A DNA stretch of 64,000 bases. It comes from Portunus trituberculatus. Taxonomy: Eukaryota; Arthropoda; Malacostraca; Decapoda; Portunidae. The DNA lies in assembly GCF_017591435.1 (NCBI RefSeq), contig NC_059301.1, positions 4,519,640-4,583,639 of the forward strand, read 5' to 3'. Below, piece by piece: positions 22,841 to 34,408 of this stretch. The translations under genes and the position numbers were made by a program. The notes beneath the pieces were generated by a model, which saw only the letters and a program-made list of their open reading frames with translations, was not told the origin of the DNA and did no database searches. Position 1 is the first letter of the stretch, and every line of letters starts with the position of its first letter.

Positions 22841-23123
22841 ACACCGCGTAGTGTAGTGGTTAGCACGCTCGACTCACAATCGAGAGGGCCGGGTTCGAGT
22901 CCCGGCGCGGCGAGGCAAATGGGCAAGCCTCTTAATGTGTAGCCCCTGTTCACCTAGCAGTAAGTAGGTACGGGATGTAACTCGAGGGGTTGTGGCCTCG
23001 CTTTCCCGGTGTGTGGAGTGTTATGGTCTCAGTTCTACCCGAAGATCGGGCTCTGAGCTCGCTCCGTAATGGGGAAGACTGGCTGGGTGACCAGCAGGCG
23101 ACCGAGATGAATTACACACACAC
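22841..23123 (+). mobile_element. SINE-V copy 4 of the array
   Basis: The head ends GGGTTCGAGTCCCGGCGCGG. The acceptor-like ends ACCGCG and CGCGGC can pair, so the tRNA-like fold is best preserved here. The copy ends GAATTACACACACACC. Confidence 0.9.
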
Positions 23124-23829
23124 CTTAATATAAGAAACTTAATGTTAAGAGGGCATAAGAGAATAAAGGTAAAACTACAAGGGGTCCTCCTTTTGCCAAA
23201 TATGGCCGTTTGTCTCCTTAGAATCTTTAGGAAATGCGAAATTTGATCTTATTGGTATCCACGACCAACTCAACGAATACAAACTTAATCTAAGCCAACA
23301 TAGTCTTGAAACTAACCTAACCTAACCTAGAGCTAATCTAGCTCCTCGTCTTGTGTGATTTGTTGATTTTCCAAAGCATCAATATGAGTCAATAATAGAC
23401 GAGCGCGCGAAAAAATAGATAAATAAATAAACGTGAAGTACAGTGACTACATATAATACCACAGCATGCAGATGTGTCATGCGCTTCTGGTAAGGACCGA
23501 TAGTAAACATAAACCGAAAAAAAAAAAAAAAAAAACGGAGAAGATATCGTGATATACAGAAAGATTATTTAGTGCACTTTTATCGTACAAAACGTTTTGC
23601 CGCAGTCTGCCAGCTAAAAGTGAAATCCAAGGCGGTCTGTGTGAGTCTGCTGGGCAAAGACTCAATTTTTTACACAAGTTGCTTTTGTTTATTGTGGCGA
23701 TTAATTGAACGGTGGAAGACGCGGCAACATGTCATATTTCGGTTTCCTGCTGTTTGTTGGTCTGATACAATGTTATTCTCTAAGTTTCACACTCACTCAG
23801 GTCTCTCATGCAGTCTTTGCGTCATTATT
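23124..23829. other. Intergenic stretch, no gene seen
   Basis: It contains a short interstitial CTAACCTAACCTAACCTAG run at 23312-23330 and poly-A at about 23517-23535. Open frames at 23572-23961 have no recognisable family. Confidence 0.45.
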
Positions 23830-24595
23830 TATTTTTTTTATTTACGAGGGACAACTGGCCAAGGACAACAAAAAAGGAAAAGAAAAAAACACTGGGTTGT
23901 CAATTTTCTTAAAGGTCAAGTAAGTTATCCGAAGTGTCTTGAAACCTTCCCCTTAAGATAAGTCAAGTCGTAAGAAGATGGAAACACAGAAGCAGGCAGG
24001 GAGTTCCAGAGTTTACCAGAGAAAGGTATAAATGATTGAGAGTACTGGTTAACTCTTATACTAGAAAATTGGACGGAATAGGGATGAAAGGAAGGAGAAA
24101 GCCTTGTGCAGCGAGACTGCAGAAGGAGGGGAGGCATGCACTTAGCAGTAGAGCAGTTAGCATGAAAGTAGCGATAAAAGGTAGGAAGAGATACAACATT
24201 CCGGCGGTAAGAAAGAGGCTGAAGACAGTCAGTCAGAGGAGAGGAGAAAGTTATCTGGAAGGTTGTGTCGAGTTGCTAGATGGAGGAATTGAGCTTTTGA
24301 GGCATTAAACACTACTAAGTTTTCTCTGCCCCAATCAGAAATCTTTGAAAGATCAGAAATTCGGCGTTCTGTGGCATCCCTGCGTGATCTGTTGACTTCC
24401 TGAAGGGTTAATCGTCTCTGAAAAGACGTAGAAAAGTGTAGGGTGGTATCATCAGTGTAGGAATGGATAGAACAAGAAGTTTAGTTAAAAGATTATTGAT
24501 GAATAATAGAAAGTGGGTGATAAGACAGAACCCTGAGGAACACCATTGCTAATAGATTTGGGATAACAGTGGCCGTCTACCACGGCTTCAGTGTT
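23830..24595 (-). mobile_element. LINE-A 3' fragment with internal deletion (antisense)
   Basis: The order matches the LINE-A copy at 2570-3600: the GGACAACTGGCCAAGG 3' region, the segment around GGGAGTTCCAGAGTTTACCAG, then the RT tail. At about 24248 it jumps past about 300 bp that are present in the other copy (3000-3290) and continues to the RT catalytic region (GTGGTATCATCAGTGTAGG, around 24445). It stops at about 24593, where an unrelated segment begins. Confidence 0.75.
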
Positions 24596-24683
24596 AATCT
24601 TATAATTGGGCCTGCGACGTTTGGCGACGCCGCAACCGGGTTATTCCCGATAGGTCTTCCCCCTCAGCGGCCTTCATATTTGT

Positions 24684-24808
24684 GTCGGACTATAGGTGAA
24701 CATGGGCTACACATTAATAAGAGGCTTGCCCATTTGCCTCGCCGCCTCCGGGACTCGAACCCGGATCCTCTCGATTGTGAGTCGAGCGTACTAACCACTA
24801 CACTACGT
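24684..24808 (-). mobile_element. SINE-V head fragment (antisense)
   Basis: Read on the minus strand: GTAGTGTAGTGGTTAGTACG, the CTCGACTCACAATCGAG anticodon arm, GGGTTCGAGTCCC, then GCAAATGGGCAAGCC. Its 5' end abuts a (GT)n tract on the plus strand, beyond which lies a LINE-B terminus (CACCTAGTTGTATTCACC, 24831-24847). The 100 bp downstream of the SINE (24593-24683) are not recognised. Confidence 0.8.
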
Positions 24809-24847
24809 GTGTGTGTGTGTGTGTGTATTCACCTAGTTGTATTCACC

Positions 24848-25347
24848 NNNNNNNNNNNNNNNNNNNNNNNNNNNNNNNNNNNNNNNNNNNNNNNNNNNNN
24901 NNNNNNNNNNNNNNNNNNNNNNNNNNNNNNNNNNNNNNNNNNNNNNNNNNNNNNNNNNNNNNNNNNNNNNNNNNNNNNNNNNNNNNNNNNNNNNNNNNNN
25001 NNNNNNNNNNNNNNNNNNNNNNNNNNNNNNNNNNNNNNNNNNNNNNNNNNNNNNNNNNNNNNNNNNNNNNNNNNNNNNNNNNNNNNNNNNNNNNNNNNNN
25101 NNNNNNNNNNNNNNNNNNNNNNNNNNNNNNNNNNNNNNNNNNNNNNNNNNNNNNNNNNNNNNNNNNNNNNNNNNNNNNNNNNNNNNNNNNNNNNNNNNNN
25201 NNNNNNNNNNNNNNNNNNNNNNNNNNNNNNNNNNNNNNNNNNNNNNNNNNNNNNNNNNNNNNNNNNNNNNNNNNNNNNNNNNNNNNNNNNNNNNNNNNNN
25301 NNNNNNNNNNNNNNNNNNNNNNNNNNNNNNNNNNNNNNNNNNNNNNN
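24848..25347. other. Assembly gap, 500 N
   Basis: Exactly 500 undetermined bases, a conventional placeholder size. The true distance is unknown. Repeats on both sides (LINE-B terminus and SINE-V to the left, LINE-A to the right) explain the break. Confidence 0.99.
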
Positions 25348-25880
25348 CTGGTTAACTCTTGCATTAGGAAGATGGACAGAATAGGGATGAGAGAAGTAGA
25401 GAGTCTTGTGCAGCTCAGCCGCAGGAGGCATGCAGTTGAAGTTCAGAAGAGCAGACAATCTCAATATTAGCGGTGAAGACATGATAAAGATGCAACACTT
25501 GAAGAGTTTGAGTTACAAGTAAGAGAAGCAGGCAGAGAGTTTCGGTTTACTAGTAGAAATGATGAAATATTAGATTTGACTTTTGTGATAGGAGGTTGGA
25601 CATAATAGGGACGAGAGAAAGATTGGCGGGTATATGTGGCAGAAAGCCAGAACACTTAAAGATGGAGGATTCCGTGAGATAGAATATCTCGCGGTGAAAA
25701 GAGGCGGAAGAGTAAGTTAGAGGAGAGTAGTTAAGACGAAATGTTTTTGTATTCCACCGAATGTTTGAGCGTAACCCTTCCATCACTCCATATAAATATG
25801 TGACGAATCCCTATTCCATACATGGGCGGATAAGGACTCTGTACAGTCAGCAGCTAGGGGTATGGGAACTGGCAGAAAGG
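25348..25880 (-). mobile_element. LINE-A 3' fragments (antisense), decayed
   Basis: CTGGTTAACTCTTGCATTAG and GATGGACAGAATAGGGATGA repeat the LINE-A sequence at 2790-2835. A second, more diverged stretch (about 25530-25870) repeats the same region and reaches CATACATGGGCGGATAAGG, which matches 3077-3095. Two overlapping pieces or an internal duplication are possible. Confidence 0.65.
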
Positions 25881-26888
25881 GTTCGGTTTTGCTAGATAAA
25901 ACACCTTTGCAGGGTTTTAGATACCCCAGGCCAGACTAGGAATAATTTAAGCTGTAGCTCCGCTGTTGCACGCCATGTCGGCGAACTTGCTGTAGGTCAA
26001 TAGTTCAACAGTTGAAGACTTGGGACGAAAAGTAACATGACAAAAAATGTACACAGAATAATAGAATAAAGATACCTATGTTGAGTCAGTCTTATAGTGA
26101 GTGATGAATGAATGTTTTAACATTGGTTGTTGTGAAAGAAACGTTTATAGTTTATTATGCGCTAAGTTTGAGTAAGTCTACCTCTGTTCATTGTTGTTCT
26201 TTATTATAAACTATTCAAGGTGTCTGTTTTGTTTGCGTAAGAAACTGCGAACTGTATAGTCGCAATACAGCGTGATAAGGTGTGAGTGGCTGGCTCCCAA
26301 CTGGCGACGTTGCCTGTGGTTGGGAAGGGGGATTTTGGTATTCACTGAGCGTTATGGGCGGAGGCTCATACGACCCATAATGACGTCAATCCCTTACTTA
26401 GACAGGGAGTGTATGGAGTAATGTAAAAAGGTTAGAAAAATAATAATGATAATAATATCAATGATTATAATGAAATAATAGATATACAATAAAAAGACAT
26501 GTAAGCGACATGACATAAGCGAAATAAGACTCATTTTCTGTTTGAAAATGTACTTTAGCTTTACTTAATTACTTATTATTAGTATATTTGCAGAATATAT
26601 TTTGCAAATGTATCTTGTAAAATTTTGAGGTAATGCTCGGAAAGGCAGAGACCAGTGACTACCCTGCCCTGGAGTGAAAAGTTAACTGATTTAAGTTTCC
26701 CCACACGTTTTGTACCATTTCCCTGAGTCGTGCATGAGCGATCTGCTTTGAAGCACGCGCATCACGAGCCACGTGTTACTAAATGAATATTTGACAGTGC
26801 CTGAACACCTGAACACAGGACTAATAGGCCCTTACCATCCTGTTATTATGACCCATTCGCACAGATAGTGACAGAATGATGGTGAAGT
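25881..26888. other. Intergenic stretch, no gene seen
   Basis: AT-rich, with a TGACGTCA palindrome at about 26381-26388 and no open frame of interest. Confidence 0.5.
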
Positions 26889-27207
26889 TTAAAACGAAAT
26901 GATGAGAAGGCGACACAATTGCAAGCTCAATATATTTCGAGTAACTTCCCAGAGCTCATTGGCGGGTGGATGGCAATTGGCCGTTGGAGGAAGGTCGAAG
27001 GTGTGCATGTCTGGCACAGGTGTGCTAAGATTCAATGGACGGCCCCAGTGTTGTGAAGAGGACAGAGAGCGTGGGCTTGTGTGTGAAAAGCTCACTGAAA
27101 AACAGATCCAGCGTGGTGCCTCCAGTCTAAGCACACTGTCCCCCTTCATTGCACAGGGATCCAACGTTGGTGGTGCAGGACCTAACTTTTCAAAGAGCCC
27201 TGACGAT

Positions 27208-27350
<143 letters not shown>

Positions 27351-27792
27351 ACTATTACTACTACCACCACAACGAGTACTAGTTAGGTGCAAGAATTAAG
27401 ATTGGATCACTACTCTTTGATTGCGTGTGCATACAGTAAAATTTCGAGCGTTTCCCAGCTATAGTTTCTGATATGATTATTTTATCCGAAACCACATGAT
27501 AAGTTAAGTACTGGCATGATTGCCTTTACAAGCGTTCACAGGAACAATACACATTTTCTATACATATTACGCAATGGTTTAATTGACTGCAGATGAAATT
27601 ATGACCTCACTTCATTAAAGCAATTTCAGACTATTTGACCGAGCAGAACTTAAACTATAGGCAGTGAAAACATTGCACGGCTCTACCAGCACTCACTCTG
27701 TTATCAATAGTAGTTTTCGGAATCCTTCTCTAAACTTTCGTCACAACATTTCATCAAACCAGAGAAGCCGTGTCACTGTAGGTATTATCGTC

Positions 27793-27949
<157 letters not shown>

Positions 27950-28327
27950 AATGAGTGACAGCTGCTGGTTAATAAACTTTGCCTCATATTCTATTTTTTT
28001 TTTTTTTAGCTGCACAGCTGATTGCAGGTAATTGTTGCTTCAGATTATTATCAGCAAAACCTTTTGAGTGTGTTCTAGTGAAGCTTGGTAACTTCAACAC
28101 GAATTTACAAAAATGTGTGAACTGAAGGTACAACAAAACTGTAGGAAAGCTAATTAAGCTTGAGTTAGTTAGAAATTAGTTTACCTTGTCACCAGTGTTG
28201 TATAAGTGCCAGCAGTGACACCACTGCGGACTGTTCCACAACTTTTTTGAGGAAAAAAATATTAATATTGAGGTCCATATATGAATCCAGGCTTTAGGGA
28301 GCCATTCACCCTCAGAAGAACCTAAAA

Positions 28328-28329
<2 letters not shown>

Positions 28330-28388
<59 letters not shown>
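28330..28388 (+). repeat. (GA)n microsatellite
   Basis: About 29 GA units. Confidence 0.97.
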
Positions 28389-28392
<4 letters not shown>

Positions 28393-28762
28393 TTTTAAAA
28401 CTGAAGATCGCTGAGAAAAGAAAATGAACAAAGTAGTCGGAAATTCCAGTAGAAGAATTGACAGTAGCCACTATATAGTCGTGCAAGGTCAAGACGTTGG
28501 CCTGAAGAGCCAGTGGAGCCAGCGACAGCTCACAGTCTGAGCGGTTAACAAATGGCAATGCAGCTAAGCTAATCTAAACTAAAAAAAAAAAGAAAATAAA
28601 ATAAAGAAGAAAAGAAAGCATCAGGAAAGTGGTGTGGTGAATTAGGTACTAATAGGTAGTCACAAGCAGCGTTGTCAAGACTAGTATTTTGATAAAAAGC
28701 ACATAAAAGCTACAAAGATTTGCTACAAGATACGTGCAGTTGTGACAACAATTGTTTAGAAC

Positions 28763-28766
<4 letters not shown>

Positions 28767-28825
<59 letters not shown>
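28767..28825 (+). repeat. (AT)n microsatellite
   Basis: About 29 AT units. Confidence 0.97.
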
Positions 28826-28827
<2 letters not shown>

Positions 28828-29278
28828 TTATATTCCATTACATTAGCTTAGATCTGCATGTCATTAGTTCTAGAATCCTTTTATCTATCCAGTGGTACAG
28901 AAAATGTGTGATGCGTCAAGCACAATTGTATATTCTTGGCCTCCCCAACCAATTAGATTATTACACTTTGGACTAAGCAAGTATTCGGCGTACTGTATAA
29001 GCTGATCCATTGAGCTTAATAAACAAGGTTCTCTGTTATTTTCCTTCAAGCTTCTTGATGTATTACCACTACTATCACTACCACCATTCCTTCTACTTCC
29101 CTCACTCCTTTATGGCCACGATCCTCACTCCTCCACGGCCTCCACACCTCCATGGGACCTCCTCACTAGTTCCGCCCATCGCATTTTCGTTTAATAGTAC
29201 TCAATAAATTTCGAAAGTAATATAATTGAATGATATATAAACAAGTAAACGAGGAGCTTAGAAATTCTTGTATACAAC

Positions 29279-29279
<1 letters not shown>

Positions 29280-29340
<61 letters not shown>

Positions 29341-29349
29341 GCATTATCA

Positions 29350-29404
<55 letters not shown>

Positions 29405-29411
29405 CATCATC
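29280..29411 (+). repeat. (ATT)n microsatellite, interrupted
   Basis: Two ATT blocks split by GCATTATCATTG at about 29341-29352. Confidence 0.97.
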
Positions 29412-30199
29412 CATTACTAGCACTTTTTTCCTGTACGCAAGTCACTGCACTGCGAAAACAGATAACAGAATCAGAAAGGAGTGTTCTGTATTATGAAGGC
29501 GTTATCTCTCGGGGAAAACATAGATAAGGGCGTTCATACGACAAAGCTGCAACTCAGAAACGTCAGCTGGCCGTAACTAGAGTTATTATCTTGAAAAAAA
29601 AAAAAGAGCGTAGTTCGCAAGGCCTTTTATCAGACATTATTATACACAAAACATGCTAGTTAACCCTAAACAGGTAGCGCTGGGTCCACTTAAATTCCTA
29701 TCTCTTTTTACTCGTATTTGGCCTTATCTAATTCCACCCCGCAGCTACTTGTTGTTTCTCTGCTGAATGCAAAGTTTGGCTTATCATGAGGGACAAGAGC
29801 AACAGAAAATGTTTGTAATGAAGATCAGTTGAGAGCTCGGAGTATGAGCGTGATAAATACGTCTACTCCTGTTATACAAAGCTGGCACGTCACGCGAGGC
29901 GCCTCTCTGTTTACCAGTGTAGTGAAGTCGAGGCGCGGCCCTCAAGGCAGGAATGCTGACTGACGTCAACTATAATATAAAGGAGGCGACAGTGGGTTGA
30001 CCTCGCAGAAATGAACTTTGGAAATTAAATATTGATATTACATTGCTGATAATAAAAAAAAAAATCATGTATATATATTTGATGCAATATGATAGTGTGA
30101 TGTATGATGTATAGTATATATAGTATAGTGCTCTGTATAATAGCATATCCATATTACATCACTGATAGCTAGGTGATTTCATACAGGATGCGATATATG

Positions 30200-30202
<3 letters not shown>
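29412..30202. other. Intergenic stretch with a CRE and TATA-like pair, no gene seen
   Basis: TGACGTCA at about 29961-29968 is followed within 10 bp by ATAATATAAAGG. This could be a core promoter, but no exon is recognisable downstream. Confidence 0.25.

Positions 30203-30249
<47 letters not shown>
30203..30249 (+). repeat. (CT)n microsatellite
   Basis: About 23 CT units. Confidence 0.97.
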
Positions 30250-30251
<2 letters not shown>

Positions 30252-30824
30252 GTATTACAAATAAGGGGAAAATATCATGCATGTAACCAATCGAATGTTC
30301 CCAGAATTCCAGTGATATGCATGGCGTGTGAGCAGGGAAGCTGTATCAACATATACCGTGCGTCAGACAGGAGGCCTTGAGGCTGAGGGGCTTCCTTGCT
30401 CACGTGACATGATGACAGGCTGACAGTGCCTTGGTACTCTGCTCGCCTGTGTATGTTGCTCATCACCAATATCATTATGAACTCTCATACTCATTTGCAT
30501 AGTCTCGCCATGTGACTTTTTAATTCAATAACAAAGGTGCAGAGTATATCTGACAGTTGGCCATGTGTTTATCCCGAACAAACGTATGGAAGAGGAGGAT
30601 GAAGGTTAATTGGTGAAATGGCACACGCCCTTGACGGCCACTCCCTCCATCTTGATAGTTCAAACCTCGTGGGCGCCACGGACCCAGAACTTATATAGGT
30701 ACTATACGGTGAAAGCTTTTACGGTTACCTAGCTTAATGCTGTGAAAGGTGTTCAGTGTTTTTCTGTAAATTATACTTAACTATCGGTCGTTTAGTACTA
30801 CGACTATATAATATATTGAACGTT

Positions 30825-30827
<3 letters not shown>

Positions 30828-30908
<81 letters not shown>

Positions 30909-30910
30909 TA
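30828..30910 (+). repeat. (AT)n microsatellite
   Basis: About 40 AT units with one slip near 30900. Confidence 0.97.
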
Positions 30911-31910
30911 GTCTGGACCAAAAATAAAATATGTTCAACATCAACAGTCTACCACACCATACCCGGCAAGTGGTACCGTATAGGTACGTACGTGCCCTTA
31001 TCCCACCGTCCACCGATAACCCTACAGATAACAAACAGAGAAGTGAACGTAGCCCCTGTACTCAATACACCAACATAATCCTCCTAGTATTGCAATCACT
31101 GTATGGATGAATAAATTGCGACCTATAGCAGTAGCATATGATAAGTATCCTCGGACGTCAGGTTAGGGGGTTGGGGGATAATGGCCCAACAACCATATAA
31201 AAAATTATCTCAGTTTGTTCTTATAGTTGTCAACATGATGTGTGAGGTGTGTTGAGGGAACGGGCGTGGTGTAGCCTATTATTTATGTTAGCCTGTATTT
31301 TGATATGGTCTCATGATTGTGTTCAATATTTGAGCAGCATCTCTCTTTATTATATGCCTGACTATCGTGGTTTTCTAGTGGATATCCCTTGCACTGTATG
31401 TACGATATTTTCTAAGCCCTTCAGTGTTATTAATGATAAGGGTGTGATGTGGCCGCCGCTCTGATCACAACCCCGTGACTCATCTCTGGGTCACGAGCTC
31501 GTCCTTGTGTGCGACTGTGTGTGTCGGCTCAGCACGTCACTTTTTAAAAGATTATTGAACCCTTCTGACACGTATTATCTGTGTAGGCGATGCCCTATAC
31601 CTCTGTTGCAGAACTGAGTGTAAATAGTTATTCTTAACATATTATATCATTCATAGTATTGACGGTTCATCCCCGCATGTTGTTCTGTACTCTGTTGGAG
31701 CACAGCAGGCCGTCCCTGGCAGTCATCTGTTTCGTGACGTCATTCGCAAAGTGTCATGGCGGGTTGTGCTGCAGTGTTTTGGTGTAGAATCGCCCCATTA
31801 ACCCTTGAAAAATGATGTCTGTGATGTTCATGGAGTACTGAGTGGGTGTGCTGGATACAATTTTGGGAACCTATGCACTAAATGACGTCAGACGCGGAGG
31901 AAATTAGTCC
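30911..31910. other. Intergenic stretch, no gene seen
   Basis: Only short frames without recognisable family. TGACGTCA-type motifs occur at about 31735 and 31883. Confidence 0.5.
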
Positions 31911-32213
31911 TGTGGCGGCCGCGGCTGCTAGCTGCTATGTACTGTCGGCTGTTATGTACCGGCTAATATGTACCGCTGCTTTGGCTTGTAGCTATGTACC
32001 AAATAAGGCTGCTATGTACTGTACCAGATACCAAAGAGGAAGATAAAACATTTATTGTAAGAAAAAATAAATAGAATAAAAACACGCGATATAAAAGTAA
32101 TGAAACTACATTAAAAGATAACACAAAAGCATAAACATATTAAAACTGCATACAATAATTAAAATTTGTCAACCAATAAGATTCAGCATACTGTACATTG
32201 ATTTAATACAAGC

Positions 32214-32510
32214 TTAGTCCTCAGCATGTTCCAGCAATTCAGTGTACCAGTTTAGAAATTCTGATGTTGTTATGGATTTGTTCTTATATTTCATCCACAG
32301 GTCAATGAGGTTAATTTGCTTTTGGATAGCATGCTTCCCTTGGTATATATACATTTTCTTTTGTTTTACTAATTTTACAATCATAGGAATTCTACTAGAT
32401 TCATCATGTAGAATACTAATTAAGAGGTACATGTTTATAGAATTGGTTTTTGCTACCCTGTTAATTGCATGGTGCCACATTTCTGCATTGTTATTAGTCC
32501 GAACAGGGTG
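32214..32510 (-). pseudogene. MULE-type transposase C-terminal fragment
   Basis: The minus strand reads HPVRTNNNAEMWHHAIN (about 32510-32460), then INMYLLISILHDESS and KQKKMYIYQGKH, ending TELLEHAED and a stop at 32214. The R-T-N-N-x-x-E-x-W-H block is the hallmark that follows the catalytic core in MULE/FLYWCH-type transposases, where it is usually followed by a helical segment and a lysine-rich end. The N-terminal DDE core is absent. The identification rests on one motif plus its context. Confidence 0.5.
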
Positions 32511-32639
32511 CTTGTAAGAGCTTCAAGGATGTGGAGAATGCATCTCGTTCATGATCCATTTTTTTTTTTTTCATAGTAGGTAATGAGAGCTTGAAGTCGC
32601 TGATCAGAAAGTGGCTGGCTAGTGATACGGTGAAAAGCT

Positions 32640-32896
32640 GGCTCTATATGAGATGGGGGGGAAGTCTGGCAGTGCCGCATTTAGGTAAGTCACAATTTAG
32701 GCTTTCTATAATTATTTCGTTCATGTCATGCATACATTAAACGTCTATTTTGAATGGGTTTTATGGACAAAAATTTTGGAACGGATTAATGGTATTTCAA
32801 TACATTCTTATGGGAAAAATTGATTCAGGGGATGAACAAATCGGGTGACGAACAGGATTTAGGAACGAATTATGGTCGTGAGCTGAGGTTTTACTG
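32640..32896 (+). mobile_element. Tigger-type transposon 3' end
   Basis: The segment ends GAGGTTTTACTG followed by TA, with GAACAGGATTTAGGAACGAA upstream. This terminus and the TA target are typical of pogo/Tigger elements. No matching left end was found, so it is truncated. Confidence 0.55.
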
Positions 32897-33256
32897 TAGT
32901 CTTTTTTTTCTTCTTGACATTAGGACAAGACACAATGGAACCTGTTTCATAATTCTATCCTTCTTTATAAAACTGTGCACACTTAAAAGTTGAACAAAAG
33001 GTACATAGCAGCCATGGATGGTACATAGCAGCCAGGGATGGTATACAGCAGCCGGTGGTGTATAGCAGCCAGTGGTACACATAGAGCCCTGTTACGGTGG
33101 TGTTCCATGTTGCAGTGAAAGAGTTAACTGTGCGCTTTGAATGGAATGTTTATCTGAATGGGCCACTAGCTGCATGTGCTAATGGGAGTAGGTGGGGTGA
33201 TGCACTTTATTATGGGAATGACTTTTATGTGAATATCAAGCAGCAAATGGAGAGTA

Positions 33257-34227
33257 CAGTAAAGTCCCGGGTTACGTTGGTCTCGAGTTACATCAAACTC
33301 GTAGTTACGTCAGTCCACTATAAGGCAATTTAAGATTAAAAAAATTGAAAATTTATAAATCGTAAAGTGCGGGATTTATTGTTATTGTTGGTGGTTACCC
33401 GCAACACCACCTGCCTCACGCTTGAATACAATAACACCCTGCCTCAGTTCCACCACACCATCGCCCCTGGCAAGAGTGTTATCCTACTTCTGCGTTTACT
33501 GACTCAAGTTCTTAGTATCTTGCTCAATGGCACCAAAGAGAAAACTTCTTAGTGACAGCAGTGATGTTAAGAAAAGGAAAACCATTATGCTACAAGAAAA
33601 AGAGGACATAATTAAAAGACATGAGAAGGGAGGCAGCAGCTGTGTGTGAGGGAGGGAAGAAGAAAATGGGAAGCCCGTTACCATGACAACGGGAGGTTGA
33701 CGACCTTGAGGGCTCGCACACCCATCACAACAATAACAACTCCGAGCCTTCGCCTGGGCCACACGACACTGCACTTGCCTGCGCCTGTCTGCTGATCCCT
33801 ATTGCCCTTTCCTATTGCATTTCCTGCCCCGCTGCCCACGCTTCTACTCTCACCGCACTGCACTACGCTCCCAGCTGTCCGCCCTGTGGGCGTCACAATA
33901 TTCGACCTGCCCACCCTCCTGGCGGCCTCAGGCGTCCACCCCTCTCGGCAACCTGCAGTCCTTCGCGTTCGTGGCCCTAATCAACAACAAAAAGAAGCTT
34001 GTGTTTCATATTCTTACATAGTTGTAAATAATATAACAATATAACCTTTAACTTACCTGAATGACCATAAACAATGATTGGTTGAAAACTCGATAATATG
34101 CTTTGAAATGTACGGAAACTCGATTATGATAATATGCTTTGAAATGTACGGAAACTCGAGTTACGTACAAAATTGACTTATGTCATGTTTCAGGAACGTA
34201 ACTCTGATGTAAACCGAGACCTTACTG
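33257..34227 (+). mobile_element. Tigger-like element with TIGD-like ORF start and GC-rich interior
   Basis: Terminal inverted repeats start CAGTAAAGTCCCGGGTTACG on the left and, inverted, CAGTAAGGTCTCGGTTTACA on the right, flanked by TA at 33255-33256 and 34228-34229. At 33527 an ORF begins MAPKRKLLSDSSDVKKRKT and reads to KEDIIKRHEKGG, the CENP-B-type N-terminal helix-turn-helix start of Tigger transposases. It then hits a stop. The rest (33680-33990) is GC- and C-rich, unlike the AT-rich ends, and does not encode transposase. Confidence 0.75.
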
Positions 34228-34408
34228 TATACAACTTGTTACCTACTCATAATGTAGAAGTTAGAGTATGAATGATGGTTTATACTTGTGATTTTGAAGT
34301 GTATGGAATATTTAGATTATCTTCACAAATTCATCTTTCATTAGGCTGATGGTCATAATGTCATAAAGGAAGGCTGTATATGCTATGCTTGCCACTACTG
34401 ATTTACTG

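Larger units (their letters stand above)
31915..33090 (-). mobile_element. MULE-like DNA transposon remnant with repeated GCTGCTATGTAC ends
   Basis: The left end holds several copies of GCTGCTATGTAC or close variants (31928-32020). The right end holds the inverse, GTACATAGCAGCC and variants, at 33000-33080. Between them, on the minus strand, is a transposase C-terminal fragment (32510-32214). A Tigger 3' end (to 32896) has inserted inside. Tandem repeats close to or inside inverted ends are common in Mutator-like elements. Exact termini and a 9-bp-type duplication were not determined. Confidence 0.45.

Noticed and set aside
22900..23123. Shared 3' tail between SINE-V and LINE-B proving partnership
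   Set aside because: Only the short AAT(T)ACACAC end is common. CACCTAG occurs in both, but in opposite orientation. This is too little to claim homology.
31882..31990. Alanine-rich ORF start MTSDAEEISPVAAAAAS as a gene start
   Set aside because: It overlaps the repeated GCTGCTATGTAC ends of the MULE-like element and stops shortly after.
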